Origin: Oscillospiraceae bacterium
Lineage (GTDB): Bacteria > Bacillota > Clostridia > Oscillospirales > Oscillospiraceae
Direction: 5' to 3'
NCBI GenBank assembly: GCA_017405545.1
Contig: JAFRAF010000074.1
Coordinates: 1 to 9,849, forward strand
Length of the DNA stretch: 9,849 bases
Made by a program: the position numbers and the translations under genes. This document shows positions 1 to 6,345 of this stretch, piece by piece. The notes below the pieces were generated by a model. It saw nothing but the letters and a program-made list of their open reading frames with translations, did not search any database and was not told where the DNA came from. Within the stretch, counting starts at the first letter, position 1. Each line of letters opens with the position of its first letter.

Positions 1-2
1 AA

Positions 3-71
3 CGGCAATGCTACATCATGCTGGCGAATAAAGACAAAGAAGGCAAACAAATTGAAAGGGGGATAACATGA
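3..71 (+). CDS. 3' end of an unidentified gene (partial)
   Basis: A frame open from the left edge ends at a TGA at 69-71. The 22 visible residues are hydrophilic and lysine-rich (ending KEGKQIERGIT). The stop overlaps the ATG of the next gene as ATGA, the usual arrangement of translationally coupled genes, and this is the main reason for preferring this frame. A second frame is also open from base 1 to a TAA at 64-66, so the choice is not certain. Too little is visible to name a family. Confidence 0.45.
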   Translation, partial: RQCYIMLANKDKEGKQIERGIT

Positions 72-262
72 AATATATATTTACAGACAAAGAAATTAAA
101 CTTTTGTCTGCGTTATCTCTTCCTTTTGATCCGCTATCCGAATTAAACGAAGATGAAGAATTGTATTTATGGGACGCAATATCGGAAAAAGCAGGCTTTG
201 GCACAAAAGAAAGTGATGCTTACGAAGAAATACTTGTGAGCATTGTTAAACAAGACGAATAA
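68..262 (+). CDS. Small acidic protein of unknown function (64 aa)
   Basis: The ATG at 68 follows a strong ribosome binding site (GAAAGGGGG, about 54-62) and overlaps the preceding stop as ATGA. The product is a soluble, strongly acidic protein of 64 residues. Glu/Asp are spread throughout, with a cluster NEDEE near residues 27-31. There is no signal peptide, membrane segment or cysteine. I do not recognise the family. Base composition is clearly more AT-rich than the DUF3048 and ruv genes to the right, which with the tight packing suggests an accessory (phage-like) gene. A hairpin terminator follows the stop. The gene call rests on start context and coupling; no function is proposed. Confidence 0.6.
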   Translation: MKYIFTDKEIKLLSALSLPFDPLSELNEDEELYLWDAISEKAGFGTKESDAYEEILVSIVKQDE

Positions 263-264
263 AC

Positions 265-284
265 ATAATACACAATAATACACA
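265..284 (+). repeat. Perfect tandem duplication of a 10-mer
   Basis: ATAATACACA occurs twice back to back between the stop of the 64-aa gene and the following hairpin. Two copies are too few to infer a function. It could be replication slippage in AT-rich sequence or a small direct-repeat binding site. Confidence 0.5.
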
Positions 285-316
285 AAGCATCATGTTTATG
301 CATGGTGCTTTTATTA
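284..316 (+). terminator. Rho-independent terminator
   Basis: An 11-bp stem (284-294 with 301-311, one T-G wobble) encloses a 6-nt loop and is followed by TTTTATTAT on the + strand. It lies 22 bases after the stop of the 64-aa gene and just before the ribosome binding site of the 57-aa gene, so it would end or attenuate transcription between them. Confidence 0.65.
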
Positions 317-337
317 TGCCCGAAAGGGGGGATAAAC

Positions 338-511
338 ATGTGCACACACCCGAACGCGCTGAGACTGGCGGACGGCTGGTTTTGCCCGGACTGCAAACAG
401 ACGTTTGACAGCAAGCCGATATCAAAGGAGCCGGAAAAACTGACGGCGGCAGAGACAGAAACCCCAGCGACGAAGAAAACAACAACCAGAAGAAAAAGCG
501 TGACACGATGA
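338..511 (+). CDS. Putative small zinc-binding protein (57 aa)
   Basis: I start this gene at ATG 338 because GAAAGGGGGG (about 321-330) is correctly spaced before it. An upstream in-frame ATG at 302 lies inside the terminator hairpin and has no such site. The N-terminus carries Cys2, His4, Cys16 and Cys19 (CTH...CPDC), a pattern that could bind one zinc in a ribbon or knuckle. The rest is a hydrophilic, probably disordered tail ending in a basic stretch (TTTRRKSVTR). The sequence and ribosome binding site layout (GAAAGGGGG-ATAA-ATG) closely resemble those of the 64-aa gene, suggesting that both belong to the same element. Small zinc ribbons of this kind occur in phages and conjugative elements of Firmicutes, but I cannot assign a family. 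The TGA overlaps the next ATG. Confidence 0.6.
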   Translation: MCTHPNALRLADGWFCPDCKQTFDSKPISKEPEKLTAAETETPATKKTTTRRKSVTR

Positions 512-588
512 CAGGTGCCGTGCTTTTCTATATTTCGTCCTCGCGGCTGACGGTAAACGGCGCGGTGAGGTCGACACTCAGACCGTAA
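508..588 (+). CDS. Possible 26-aa coupled ORF
   Basis: ATG 508-510 overlaps the stop of the 57-aa gene as ATGA, and 26 codons follow to a TAA at 586-588. The product begins MTGAVLFYISS and ends STLRP, with a short hydrophobic N-terminus and a polar/basic end. There is no independent ribosome binding site, so it would rely on translational coupling. It could be a genuine tiny protein, the remnant of a longer gene, or chance. The coupling geometry is the only support. Confidence 0.3.
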   Translation: MTGAVLFYISSSRLTVNGAVRSTLRP

Positions 589-646
589 AAAGGAGCGAGT
601 CATACAGACTTCAGACAGCACGTATAATTTGTAACTGTTAATTCAT

Positions 647-675
647 TTGACATAGTGCGCAAAATACTATAGAAT
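647..675 (+). promoter_or_regulatory. Sigma-A promoter of the DUF3048 lipoprotein gene
   Basis: TTGACA at 647-652 is a perfect -35 box. TAGAAT at 670-675 matches the -10 consensus at five of six positions, and the spacer is 17 bp. Transcription would start near 682, giving a leader of about 30 nt. Confidence 0.8.
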
Positions 676-678
676 GAA

Positions 679-700
679 CCCAAATACTTAACCGTTTGGG
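679..700 (+). other. Inverted repeat at the transcription start and ribosome binding site
   Basis: CCCAAA (679-684) and TTTGGG (695-700) can pair around a 10-nt loop. The right arm forms part of the TTTGGGGGA ribosome binding site of the lipoprotein gene. It could be an operator just downstream of the promoter or a weak RNA hairpin limiting translation. A 6-bp stem can also occur by chance. Confidence 0.3.
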
Positions 701-713
701 GGATTGACAAACC

Positions 714-1847
714 ATGATAAAAACAAAAGAGTTTGCCTCGCGCAATTCTGTTTACCGTATTCTGACCGCAGCGATACTTGTCATACTTGCCCTGGCTCTG
801 TGTTTTTTGAGCAGCGGATGCTCCAAGGGCGATGACGAGGCTGAGCAGGAACCCGCAGAAGAGGTGGTCGAGCCCGAGGTCACCGAGGAAGAAGAGCCCG
901 CAGAAGAAGTCCCGGAGGAGCCCGAGGGGTTCTTCAATCCCCTCACAGGCGAGGCCACCGAGACCGATATCTCCGGCAACAAGCCATATGCCGTGATGCT
1001 CAACAATATCTCAAAGGCCCTCCCGCAGAGCGGAGTAGCTTCTGCCGATATCATTTACGAGGTACTGGTAGAAGGCGGATATACAAGGCTCTGCGCGTTT
1101 TATCAGGATCTCTCCGATGTCGAGATATTGGGCAGCGTCCGCAGCATGAGGCATTATTATCTCGACCTGGCAAGAGCATATGACGCCATATACGTCCACG
1201 CCGGCGGAAGCTATATCGCATACGACCAGATAGGCAGCACGGGCCTCACCGACATAGACGGTGTGAACGGCACAGGCGAGATATTCTACAGAGACGCCGA
1301 GCGCAAAGCCCATATGGGTTACGAGCACAGCCTGATGGTGGAGGTCTCAAGGATCCCCGCTTTCCTGGAGAAGTACAAGATAAACACCGCCCACAGTGCC
1401 GGCTTTGTTTCGAATCTGAGCTTCACCGATGACGCCACACCCGCAGACGGCACCGCGGCTGAGAATGTGAAGGTCGAGTACTCCGGAATAAAAAACACCT
1501 CTTTCGAGTATAACGCCGAGGACAAGCTCTACTACGCCAGCCAGAACGGCAAGGACTTCATCGACGGGCTTGACAACAGCAGGGTGACCGTTACCAACAT
1601 CGTTGTCATCAAGGCAGCCACAAGCAACATCCCCAACGATGACAAAGGCAGGATAGATATCAAGCTCACCGGCACCGGCGACGGATACTTCATCTGCGGA
1701 GGCAAGGCCGTGCCCATCACCTGGTCCAGAGGGGACAGGGGAGACCAGTTCACATATAAACTGGCTGACGGCTCCGATCTCGTCCTGGGAGTGGGAAAGA
1801 CCTACATATCAATTATCCCCACAAACCGAGACGTGACTTTCAGTTAA
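714..1847 (+). CDS. DUF3048 (YerB-family) secreted lipoprotein
   Basis: The 377-residue product is exported. Residues about 15-35 are a hydrophobic signal segment ending in the lipobox LSSGC with Cys36 as the predicted lipid-anchored residue. An acidic Glu/Pro-rich low-complexity linker (about 37-72) follows and would lift the domain off the membrane. The rest matches the two-part DUF3048 family, the B. subtilis YerB type. The N-terminal part (about 74-220) has the hallmarks NKPYAVMLNN, ALPQSG, ADIIYEVLVEGGYTR, SVRSMRHYY and YVHAGGS. The C-terminal part (about 245-375) ends in VGKTYISIIP. The family's molecular function is unknown. ATG 714 follows GGGGGA at 698-703. The gene is monocistronic, lying between its own promoter and a strong terminator, and its length is normal. 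The family assignment rests on remembered family motifs. Confidence 0.9.
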   Translation: MIKTKEFASRNSVYRILTAAILVILALALCFLSSGCSKGDDEAEQEPAEEVVEPEVTEEEEPAEEVPEEPEGFFNPLTGEATETDISGNKPYAVMLNNISKALPQSGVASADIIYEVLVEGGYTRLCAFYQDLSDVEILGSVRSMRHYYLDLARAYDAIYVHAGGSYIAYDQIGSTGLTDIDGVNGTGEIFYRDAERKAHMGYEHSLMVEVSRIPAFLEKYKINTAHSAGFVSNLSFTDDATPADGTAAENVKVEYSGIKNTSFEYNAEDKLYYASQNGKDFIDGLDNSRVTVTNIVVIKAATSNIPNDDKGRIDIKLTGTGDGYFICGGKAVPITWSRGDRGDQFTYKLADGSDLVLGVGKTYISIIPTNRDVTFS

Positions 1848-1865
1848 AAACGATAGCTGAATAAT

Positions 1866-1900
1866 CAAAAACCAGCGTGGTTTATCCGCGCTGGTTTTTG
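1866..1900. terminator. Bidirectional Rho-independent terminator between convergent genes
   Basis: A perfect 12-bp stem (1866-1877 with 1889-1900) closes an 11-nt loop. GC-rich core pairs are flanked by A5 on the left and T5 on the right, so the hairpin with its U-run works in both directions. It serves the lipoprotein gene (+) and the convergent gene that ends at 1911 (-). Confidence 0.9.
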
Positions 1901-1910
1901 TAAATGCAGA

Positions 1911-2738
1911 TCACTGCTGGTGCAGCTGAGCCACAGCCTCCCTGTATCCCTCGGGCGCCGAGAGGGTGTCCGGCGGGAAGAATTCATCGACAGGGAAGTC
2001 GATGCGTGAAAACAGCGTACAGGGGTCGTCATCGCATCCGCCTATACACTCCTTTTCGGGCACACAGTAATCATAGGCGGGTATAAGGAGCTGGGCTGTC
2101 CGCTCAAGCCTTATTATGGAGAACTGGCCCAAAGAGACATAAACACATTTTGCCCCGCCGTCAAAGTTCAGTTCATCTTCAAAGATCTTGCTTATAAAAT
2201 CCGGAATGTCAAAATCCACAGCGTCATTACACTCCGAGGCGTCCGCGAGACCCATGTTCAGCACGATGGGATCCACCGCTTCAGCCACCGCAGCCGGCAG
2301 ACTGCTCGCCGCTATTGAGCGGGAGTCAAGCCCTCCCAGAGCGGTATCTGAAGTAAACACCTTTGAATTGCCTTCGCTGCCGAAAAGAATGACCCGTTTA
2401 CAGAACACAGACAAGCCCTCTATATCGCGGGCTTGGTTCACCGGGGCCAGCGCCTCACCCCTTATCCTGTAATAATAGTTTGCGTCAATGGCGTAGTATC
2501 CCCGATTAAAAGCCACTTCCCGGACATCCAGTGTTATGTATAACAGCTCCGCCGATTTGGCTCTGACACTGACCGCTGAGTCGATTATCGTCTGTGACTG
2601 GACTGTGGGATATACCCTCAGATCCTCTATGCAGTCCTTATCCTTGCAGGAATCAAAAATCTTTTTTGTATTTATGCACACAGCCTCTCTTATGACCGCA
2701 TCCTCCTGCACAGGTCCCGGCATTACTCTGGATGGCAT
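1911..2738 (-). CDS. Conserved clostridial-type protein of unknown function (275 aa)
   Basis: The start ATG (2738-2736) is fixed by a strong ribosome binding site, AAAGGAGG, 7 bases upstream. The product is soluble, without signal peptide or membrane segment, and cysteine-rich. The N-terminal section has the conserved-looking block REAVCINTKKIFDSCKDKDC followed by IEDLRVYPT. The middle has KRVILFGSEGNSKVF and AVDPIVLNMGL. The C-terminus has a second Cys group (CVPEKECIGGCDDDPC). I recall uncharacterised proteins of similar length and blocks in spore-forming Clostridia, but know no proven function. A possible SigE/SigK-like promoter lies just upstream, which would fit sporulation-stage expression. 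A coat-associated or metal-binding role is only a guess. The gene is divergent from ruvC and convergent with the lipoprotein gene, so it stands alone. Confidence 0.8.
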   Translation of the reverse strand: MPSRVMPGPVQEDAVIREAVCINTKKIFDSCKDKDCIEDLRVYPTVQSQTIIDSAVSVRAKSAELLYITLDVREVAFNRGYYAIDANYYYRIRGEALAPVNQARDIEGLSVFCKRVILFGSEGNSKVFTSDTALGGLDSRSIAASSLPAAVAEAVDPIVLNMGLADASECNDAVDFDIPDFISKIFEDELNFDGGAKCVYVSLGQFSIIRLERTAQLLIPAYDYCVPEKECIGGCDDDPCTLFSRIDFPVDEFFPPDTLSAPEGYREAVAQLHQQ

Positions 2739-2768
2739 GTTTATTCCTCCTTTAAGCTTTGTTCACTA

Positions 2769-2796
2769 TAGTTTATGTGTCTCCGGGAATTATGTG
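2769..2796 (-). promoter_or_regulatory. Tentative mother-cell (SigE/SigK-type) promoter
   Basis: Read on the - strand, CATAAACTA (2777-2769) fits the SigK-type -10 pattern CATAnnnTA. CACA (2796-2793) fits the short mACm -35 element, with 15 bases between them, one or two fewer than typical. The predicted start would be about 24 bases before the ATG, compatible with the AAAGGAGG site. No good sigma-A promoter is visible for this gene. The motif is short, so this is a hypothesis. Confidence 0.3.
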
Positions 2797-2812
2797 AAAA
2801 AGCGCGGGGCAC

Positions 2813-2841
2813 TTGTTAACCTGGCCCTTATGTGATAGAAT
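2813..2841 (+). promoter_or_regulatory. Sigma-A promoter of the ruvCAB operon (extended -10)
   Basis: TTGTTA at 2813-2818 and TAGAAT at 2836-2841 are separated by exactly 17 bp. TGA directly before the -10 box supplies the extended -10 TGn element. Transcription would start near 2848, about 30 nt before the TTG start of ruvC. I see no SOS (LexA/DinR-type) operator here. Confidence 0.7.
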
Positions 2842-2878
2842 AAAGAAAACTTCCGATAAGAAAACCGGGGTGATTTGC

Positions 2879-3394
2879 TTGACTATATTGGGGATAGACC
2901 CCGGAATAGCCACAGTCGGATTCGGCGCTATCAATGCACACGGCAGTCGACAGGAGCTGCTGCGCTGCGGTGTGATTACCACCTCAGCAGGACTCAGGCT
3001 CGCCGAACGTCTGATGAGAATACATAACGACGTTCTTGAGCTTATAGAGATTTTCAGACCGGATGCAATAGCGATCGAAGAGCTGTTCTTCAATACCAAT
3101 CTGAAAACCGGCATATCCGTAGCCCACGGCAGGGGCGTCATAATTCTGGCCTGCGAGGAAAAGGGTATTCCCATGTTCGAGTATACGCCCCTGCAGATAA
3201 AGCAGGCCGTCACCGGTTACGGAAGGGCAGAAAAAAAACAGGTCATGGAGATGGTCAGACGACTGCTTTCAATGCAGGCTGTCGCAAAGCCTGACGACGC
3301 GTCAGACGCTCTGGCCGTGGCCATATGTCATGCGCGCTATTCATCATCACTATTAAACGGACAGGGGGGCTCTGACGTATGTTCTACTATTTAG
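2879..3394 (+). CDS. ruvC: RuvC, Holliday junction resolvase endonuclease
   Basis: RuvC cuts Holliday junctions symmetrically at the end of recombinational repair, acting with RuvAB in the cytoplasm. I place the start at TTG 2879, giving 171 residues that begin MTILGIDPG as in the family. GGGGTGA (2867-2873) lies 5 bases upstream. Longer starts would add residues absent from RuvC proteins and overlap the promoter. The four acidic metal ligands of the RNase H-like fold are visible: Asp7 (GIDPG), Glu67 (IAIEELFF), Asp140 and Asp143 (DDASDALA). Length is normal. The 3' end overlaps ruvA by 16 bases in another frame, indicating coupled translation in a ruvC-ruvA-ruvB operon. Confidence 0.95.
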   Translation: MTILGIDPGIATVGFGAINAHGSRQELLRCGVITTSAGLRLAERLMRIHNDVLELIEIFRPDAIAIEELFFNTNLKTGISVAHGRGVIILACEEKGIPMFEYTPLQIKQAVTGYGRAEKKQVMEMVRRLLSMQAVAKPDDASDALAVAICHARYSSSLLNGQGGSDVCSTI

Positions 3395-3978
3395 AGGGAA
3401 CCGTGAGCGTACTTGACACAAATATGGCTGTCATCGATGTGGGCGGCGTCGGATATCTCTGTTACACCACCATGAACACCATATCGAGGCTTGAGGTCGG
3501 TAAAAGGGCAAAACTGTACACCTACTGTCATATCAAAGAGGATGCATTCGACTTATACGGCTTTAACGACCTCAATGAAAAGCGCAGCTTTGAGATGCTG
3601 CTGTCTGTATCCGGGGTCGGACCCAAGGGCGCCCTGGCAATACTATCCTCGACAACACCCGAGGGCTTTGCAATGGCCATAGTATCGGAAAATGAGAAGG
3701 TCCTCACAGCCGCTCCCGGCATAGGGAAGAGGATAGCGCAGCGCGTAATACTGGAGCTGAAAGACAAGATATCAAAGGAAACTGCGGCTGTTTCTCCGGG
3801 CGGCATGCAAGTGCAAAGCCCCGGGCTCCCCGGCTCGAAGCTGGCGGATATCACTGCGGCGCTCACGGTGTTGGGCTACGCTCCGGCGGAGATCAATGCC
3901 GCGCTCAAGGGCATCAGCATTGACGAGTTCAGCGTAGAGGATTGCGTAAAGCTGGTTTTGAAAAACAGTCTAAAATAG
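3379..3978 (+). CDS. ruvA: RuvA, Holliday junction branch-migration complex DNA-binding subunit
   Basis: RuvA tetramers hold the Holliday junction in open square form and load the RuvB rings. The 199-residue protein has the expected three parts. Residues 1-62 are the OB-fold domain I (MFYYLEGTV...YLCYTTMNT...[15 protein letters not shown]). Domain II follows with two helix-hairpin-helix motifs ([16 protein letters not shown] and [22 protein letters not shown]). After a Pro/Gly linker (about 138-152), residues 153-199 are the RuvB-contacting domain III ([21 protein letters not shown]). ATG 3379 lies inside the end of ruvC, preceded by AGGGGGG about 10 bases upstream. Length and motifs are ordinary. 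Confidence 0.95.
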   Translation: MFYYLEGTVSVLDTNMAVIDVGGVGYLCYTTMNTISRLEVGKRAKLYTYCHIKEDAFDLYGFNDLNEKRSFEMLLSVSGVGPKGALAILSSTTPEGFAMAIVSENEKVLTAAPGIGKRIAQRVILELKDKISKETAAVSPGGMQVQSPGLPGSKLADITAALTVLGYAPAEINAALKGISIDEFSVEDCVKLVLKNSLK

Positions 3979-4015
3979 CTTTTGCTGGCATTCTCATATC
4001 AGAATGGAGATAATA

Positions 4016-5065
4016 ATGGGCATACAATTCAGCGATGACAGCAACGAAATAAGCAAAGATCTGATGTCGGTCACCGAGCTTGCAGAGGATGAGGGCGAGC
4101 TCAAACTGCGTCCCCACCGCCTGTCTGAGTACATAGGACAGGAGAAAGCAAAGGAAAACCTCCGCGTGTTTATTGAGGGCGCGAAGCTGCGCAATGAGCC
4201 GCTTGATCACGTTATACTCCATGGGCCGCCCGGCCTGGGTAAAACCACGCTCGCTTCTATAATCGCCAATGAGATGGGGGTCACAATGCGCAAGACATCC
4301 GGGCCCGCCATAGAAAAGCCAAAGGATCTGGCCGCGCTCCTGACCAACCTCAATGAGAACGATATCCTTTTCATCGACGAGATACACAGGATGAACCGCT
4401 CGGTAGAGGAGATACTGTACCCTGCCATGGAGGACAAGCAGATAGATATCATAATCGGACAGGGGCCGGCCGCAACCTCCATATGCCTTGAGCTTCGCAA
4501 TTTTACCCTTATCGGCGCAACCACCCGGGCAGGACAGCTGTCCTCGCCCCTGCGCGACAGGTTCGGCATTGATCTGAAGCTGGAGCTGTATTCGCCCGAT
4601 GAGCTGAAGCTTATAGTCGAGCGTTCCGCACTTATACTCGGGGTGGGCATTGAACCGGACGGCGCGTATGAAATAGCGTCCCGCAGCCGCGGTACGCCCA
4701 GAATAGCAAACCGGCTGCTCCGGAGGGTGCGCGACTTCGCCCAGGTCTGCGGCGACGGGACAATCACAAAGTCCGTGGCGGACTACGCGCTTACGCGTCT
4801 CGCGATCGATGCGGAAGGCCTTGACTCCATCGACAGGCGTTTGCTGAAGAGCATTATTGATAACTACGGAGGCGGCCCCGTCGGACTCGAAACAATCGCC
4901 GCAACAATCAATGAGGAAGCTGTTACCATCGAGGACGTCTATGAGCCTTACCTGATGCAGCAGGGCTATCTTACGCGCACCCCCAGGGGGCGATGTGTGA
5001 CAAAAAAAGCCTATTCCCACCTTGGCATTGCTTTTCATGGTCAAACTGGTATGGACGGGTATTAA
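4016..5065 (+). CDS. ruvB: RuvB, Holliday junction branch-migration ATPase
   Basis: RuvB is the AAA+ ring motor that drives branch migration on RuvA-bound junctions. I start at ATG 4016 because GGAGA (4006-4010) is 5 bases upstream. The ATG at 4004 adds four residues but has no ribosome binding site. In the 349-residue product, Walker A is GPPGLGKTT (about 70-78), Walker B is LFIDE (118-122), and sensor 1 is LIGATTRAG. The arginine-finger region is SSPLRDRFG (Arg180) and sensor 2 is [16 protein letters not shown]. The C-terminal winged-helix domain has [14 protein letters not shown] and [17 protein letters not shown]. It is the third gene of the operon, 37 bases after ruvA. No convincing terminator follows. 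Confidence 0.95.
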   Translation: MGIQFSDDSNEISKDLMSVTELAEDEGELKLRPHRLSEYIGQEKAKENLRVFIEGAKLRNEPLDHVILHGPPGLGKTTLASIIANEMGVTMRKTSGPAIEKPKDLAALLTNLNENDILFIDEIHRMNRSVEEILYPAMEDKQIDIIIGQGPAATSICLELRNFTLIGATTRAGQLSSPLRDRFGIDLKLELYSPDELKLIVERSALILGVGIEPDGAYEIASRSRGTPRIANRLLRRVRDFAQVCGDGTITKSVADYALTRLAIDAEGLDSIDRRLLKSIIDNYGGGPVGLETIAATINEEAVTIEDVYEPYLMQQGYLTRTPRGRCVTKKAYSHLGIAFHGQTGMDGY

Positions 5066-5104
5066 AAATAGCACAAAAAGCGTATTTTTACAATCAAAAA
5101 TCTA

Positions 5105-5133
5105 TTGACTTAATGTAAATAGTCGTCTATAAT
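5105..5133 (+). promoter_or_regulatory. Strong sigma-A promoter before the sigma-factor gene
   Basis: TTGACT (5105-5110) and a perfect TATAAT (5128-5133) are separated by 17 bp, within an AT-rich intergenic stretch. Transcription would start near 5140, only about 13 bases before the first ATG of the downstream gene and about 40 before the second. Confidence 0.85.
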
Positions 5134-5152
5134 GACATTTGTAAATTAATAT

Positions 5153-5758
5153 ATGTATTATAATTCGACAATTCTCAACATGATTGATTATTCAACAGCA
5201 AATGATGATACTCTGTGGGAGTTGGCAAAACAGGGGGACTCCAACGCAGAGGAACGGCTTATTATAAATTATAAAAAGCTTGTCATCGTCTATTCTCGAA
5301 CATACTATCTTATTGGGGGAGAAACCGAAGACCTTATACAGGAGGGAATGCTTGGAATTCTTGATGCAATACGCGGCTATTCACCGTCCGGCGATGCGTC
5401 ATTCAAGACTTATGTAGATCACTGTATAAAAAATCGTATTTTATCTGCGGTAAGAGCAGCAGGCAGACAGAAGCATACTCCTTTAAACGAATCCATTTCC
5501 ATTGAATCTCTGCAATTTGGCGAAATCCAGACTGGGCTGAACCGATGTATCCGCGACCCTGAAGACATGCTTATCTCCAGAGAACGGATTGAGGAGATCA
5601 CTGCGGGGCGCGATTTATCACGCTTCGAGGCAGGAGTATTAAAGCTTTTTCTTGAAGGCCTTTCATATATAGAAATCGGAGAATACTTGGGAAAATCTGT
5701 CAAATCCGTTGACAACGCTGTTCAGCGGATCAGGAAAAAGCTGTCGCGGTATCTTTAA
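5153..5758 (+). CDS. SigH-like RNA polymerase sigma-70 family factor
   Basis: This alternative sigma factor of up to 201 residues resembles Bacillus SigH (Spo0H). Region 2 spans about 20-105, with the core-binding and DNA-melting signature TYYLIGGETEDLIQEGMLGILDAIRGYSP...SFKTYVDHCIKNRI. The SigH-like junction RQKHTPLN follows (105-112). Region 4 carries a helix-turn-helix (GLSYIEIGEYLGKSVKSVDNAVQRIRKKL, about 169-198). SigH proteins direct early-sporulation and post-exponential genes; here the regulon is unknown and it may be a paralogue rather than the true Spo0H. Neither ATG 5153 nor the in-frame ATG 5180 (giving 192 residues) has a ribosome binding site, unlike every neighbour, so the start is uncertain and translation may be weak or special. 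The gene looks more AT-rich than ruvB. Confidence 0.88.
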   Translation: MYYNSTILNMIDYSTANDDTLWELAKQGDSNAEERLIINYKKLVIVYSRTYYLIGGETEDLIQEGMLGILDAIRGYSPSGDASFKTYVDHCIKNRILSAVRAAGRQKHTPLNESISIESLQFGEIQTGLNRCIRDPEDMLISRERIEEITAGRDLSRFEAGVLKLFLEGLSYIEIGEYLGKSVKSVDNAVQRIRKKLSRYL

Positions 5759-5835
5759 ACTATGGCGAAATTCAGGCAACTGAACGCAAATACAGCCCAC
5801 TGGGTAGGACTATGTCAAAATGAGAGGATCAGCAA

Positions 5836-6114
5836 ATGTACGAAGACAAGATTTTAAAATGCAAAGAGTGTGGTAAGGAGTTCGTCTTCAGCGCAGGCGA
5901 GCAGGAATTCTATGCAGAGCGCGGTTTCCAGAACGAGCCCCAGCGCTGCAAGCCCTGCCGTGATGCCCGCAAGAACGCAGAGCGCGGCCCCAGAGAGTAC
6001 TTCACAGCTGTTTGCGCCAATTGCGGCGGCGAGGCGAAGGTACCCTTTGAGCCCAAAGCTGACAGGCCTGTATACTGCAGCGACTGTTTTGCCAAGATGA
6101 AGCAGCAGGGTTAG
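5836..6114 (+). CDS. Double zinc-ribbon protein (92 aa)
   Basis: This small cytoplasmic protein has two predicted zinc sites. The first uses Cys9, Cys12, Cys38 and Cys41 around the block CKECGKEFVFSAGEQEFYAERG, typical of the 'probable zinc-ribbon domain' family. The second uses Cys60, Cys63, Cys81 and Cys84 around CANCGGEAKVPFEPKADRPVYCSDC, a CxxC...CxxC ribbon that often accompanies it in Clostridia. Function is unknown; nucleic-acid or protein contacts are plausible for such ribbons. ATG 5836 is preceded by GAGAGGAT (5822-5829) 6 bases upstream. It lies 77 bases after the sigma gene with no terminator between, so it may be co-transcribed with it. It ends before a strong terminator. Confidence 0.88.
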   Translation: MYEDKILKCKECGKEFVFSAGEQEFYAERGFQNEPQRCKPCRDARKNAERGPREYFTAVCANCGGEAKVPFEPKADRPVYCSDCFAKMKQQG

Positions 6115-6150
6115 TCTACCGTCTATAGGCTTCACCCGAGAGGATTACTG

Positions 6151-6187
6151 AAAACAGCCCGATAGTTTATGCTAACGGGCTGTTTTT
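6151..6187 (+). terminator. Rho-independent terminator after the zinc-ribbon gene
   Basis: An 11-bp perfect stem (6151-6161 with 6176-6186) with GC core CAGCCCG/CGGGCTG ends in a T5 run. Inner bases ATAG/CTAA can extend it with one mismatch. It lies about 36 bases after the stop. The A4 on the left also gives some activity on the - strand. Confidence 0.9.
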
Positions 6188-6345
6188 GTTTTCTCTTTCA
6201 TCATCGGTTATGTTTGGGCATTACCGGTCAAAGCTGTTGTAAATCACAGTCTGATATACTGTTTTTTGTATAATCATCCGCTTTTCTAAACCGAAAGGGG
6301 AGCAGAGAAATCTCATGTGCTCAAATCAAACATAATTCATCAGCA
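6188..6345. other. Intergenic stretch, possibly carrying a small transcript
   Basis: No gene could be supported. A TATAAT at 6269-6274 has no good -35 box at 17-18 bp. Downstream, AAAGGGGAG (6293-6301) resembles a ribosome binding site. It precedes ATG 6315, which opens only a six-codon frame ending at TAA 6333-6335. Short nested complementary pieces (GAGC/GCTC around GAGA/TCTC, about 6299-6322) could fold locally. With the 14-bp hairpin beginning at 6346 this would make a transcript of roughly 100 nt. It could equally be plain spacer. No known riboswitch consensus was recognised. Confidence 0.2.

Noticed and set aside
220..621. - strand open frames of 133 and 86 codons over the small left-end genes
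   Set aside because: They have no ribosome binding site or family features, and they lie antisense to + strand frames with strong sites and ATGA couplings.
2813..2878. Longer ruvC reading frame from TTG 2813
   Set aside because: The added 22 residues are not found in RuvC proteins, and the TTG is part of the -35 box of the operon promoter. TTG 2879 has GGGGTGA correctly placed.
3929..5074. Long - strand open frame (381 codons) antisense to ruvB
   Set aside because: It lies opposite the unmistakable RuvB gene, with all AAA+ motifs on the + strand. It has no ribosome binding site and no recognisable domain.
5063..5090. Inverted repeat TAAAAATA/TATTTTTA after ruvB as a terminator
   Set aside because: The 8-bp stem is entirely A-T with a 12-nt loop, too weak for an intrinsic terminator in an AT-rich spacer.
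6315..6335. Six-codon frame with a ribosome-binding-like sequence upstream
   Set aside because: It is too short to support as a gene, and the spacing is loose. It is mentioned only as part of the intergenic region.
6188..6345. Riboswitch upstream of a gene
   Set aside because: It is downstream of both convergent neighbours, and no known riboswitch core was recognised on either strand.
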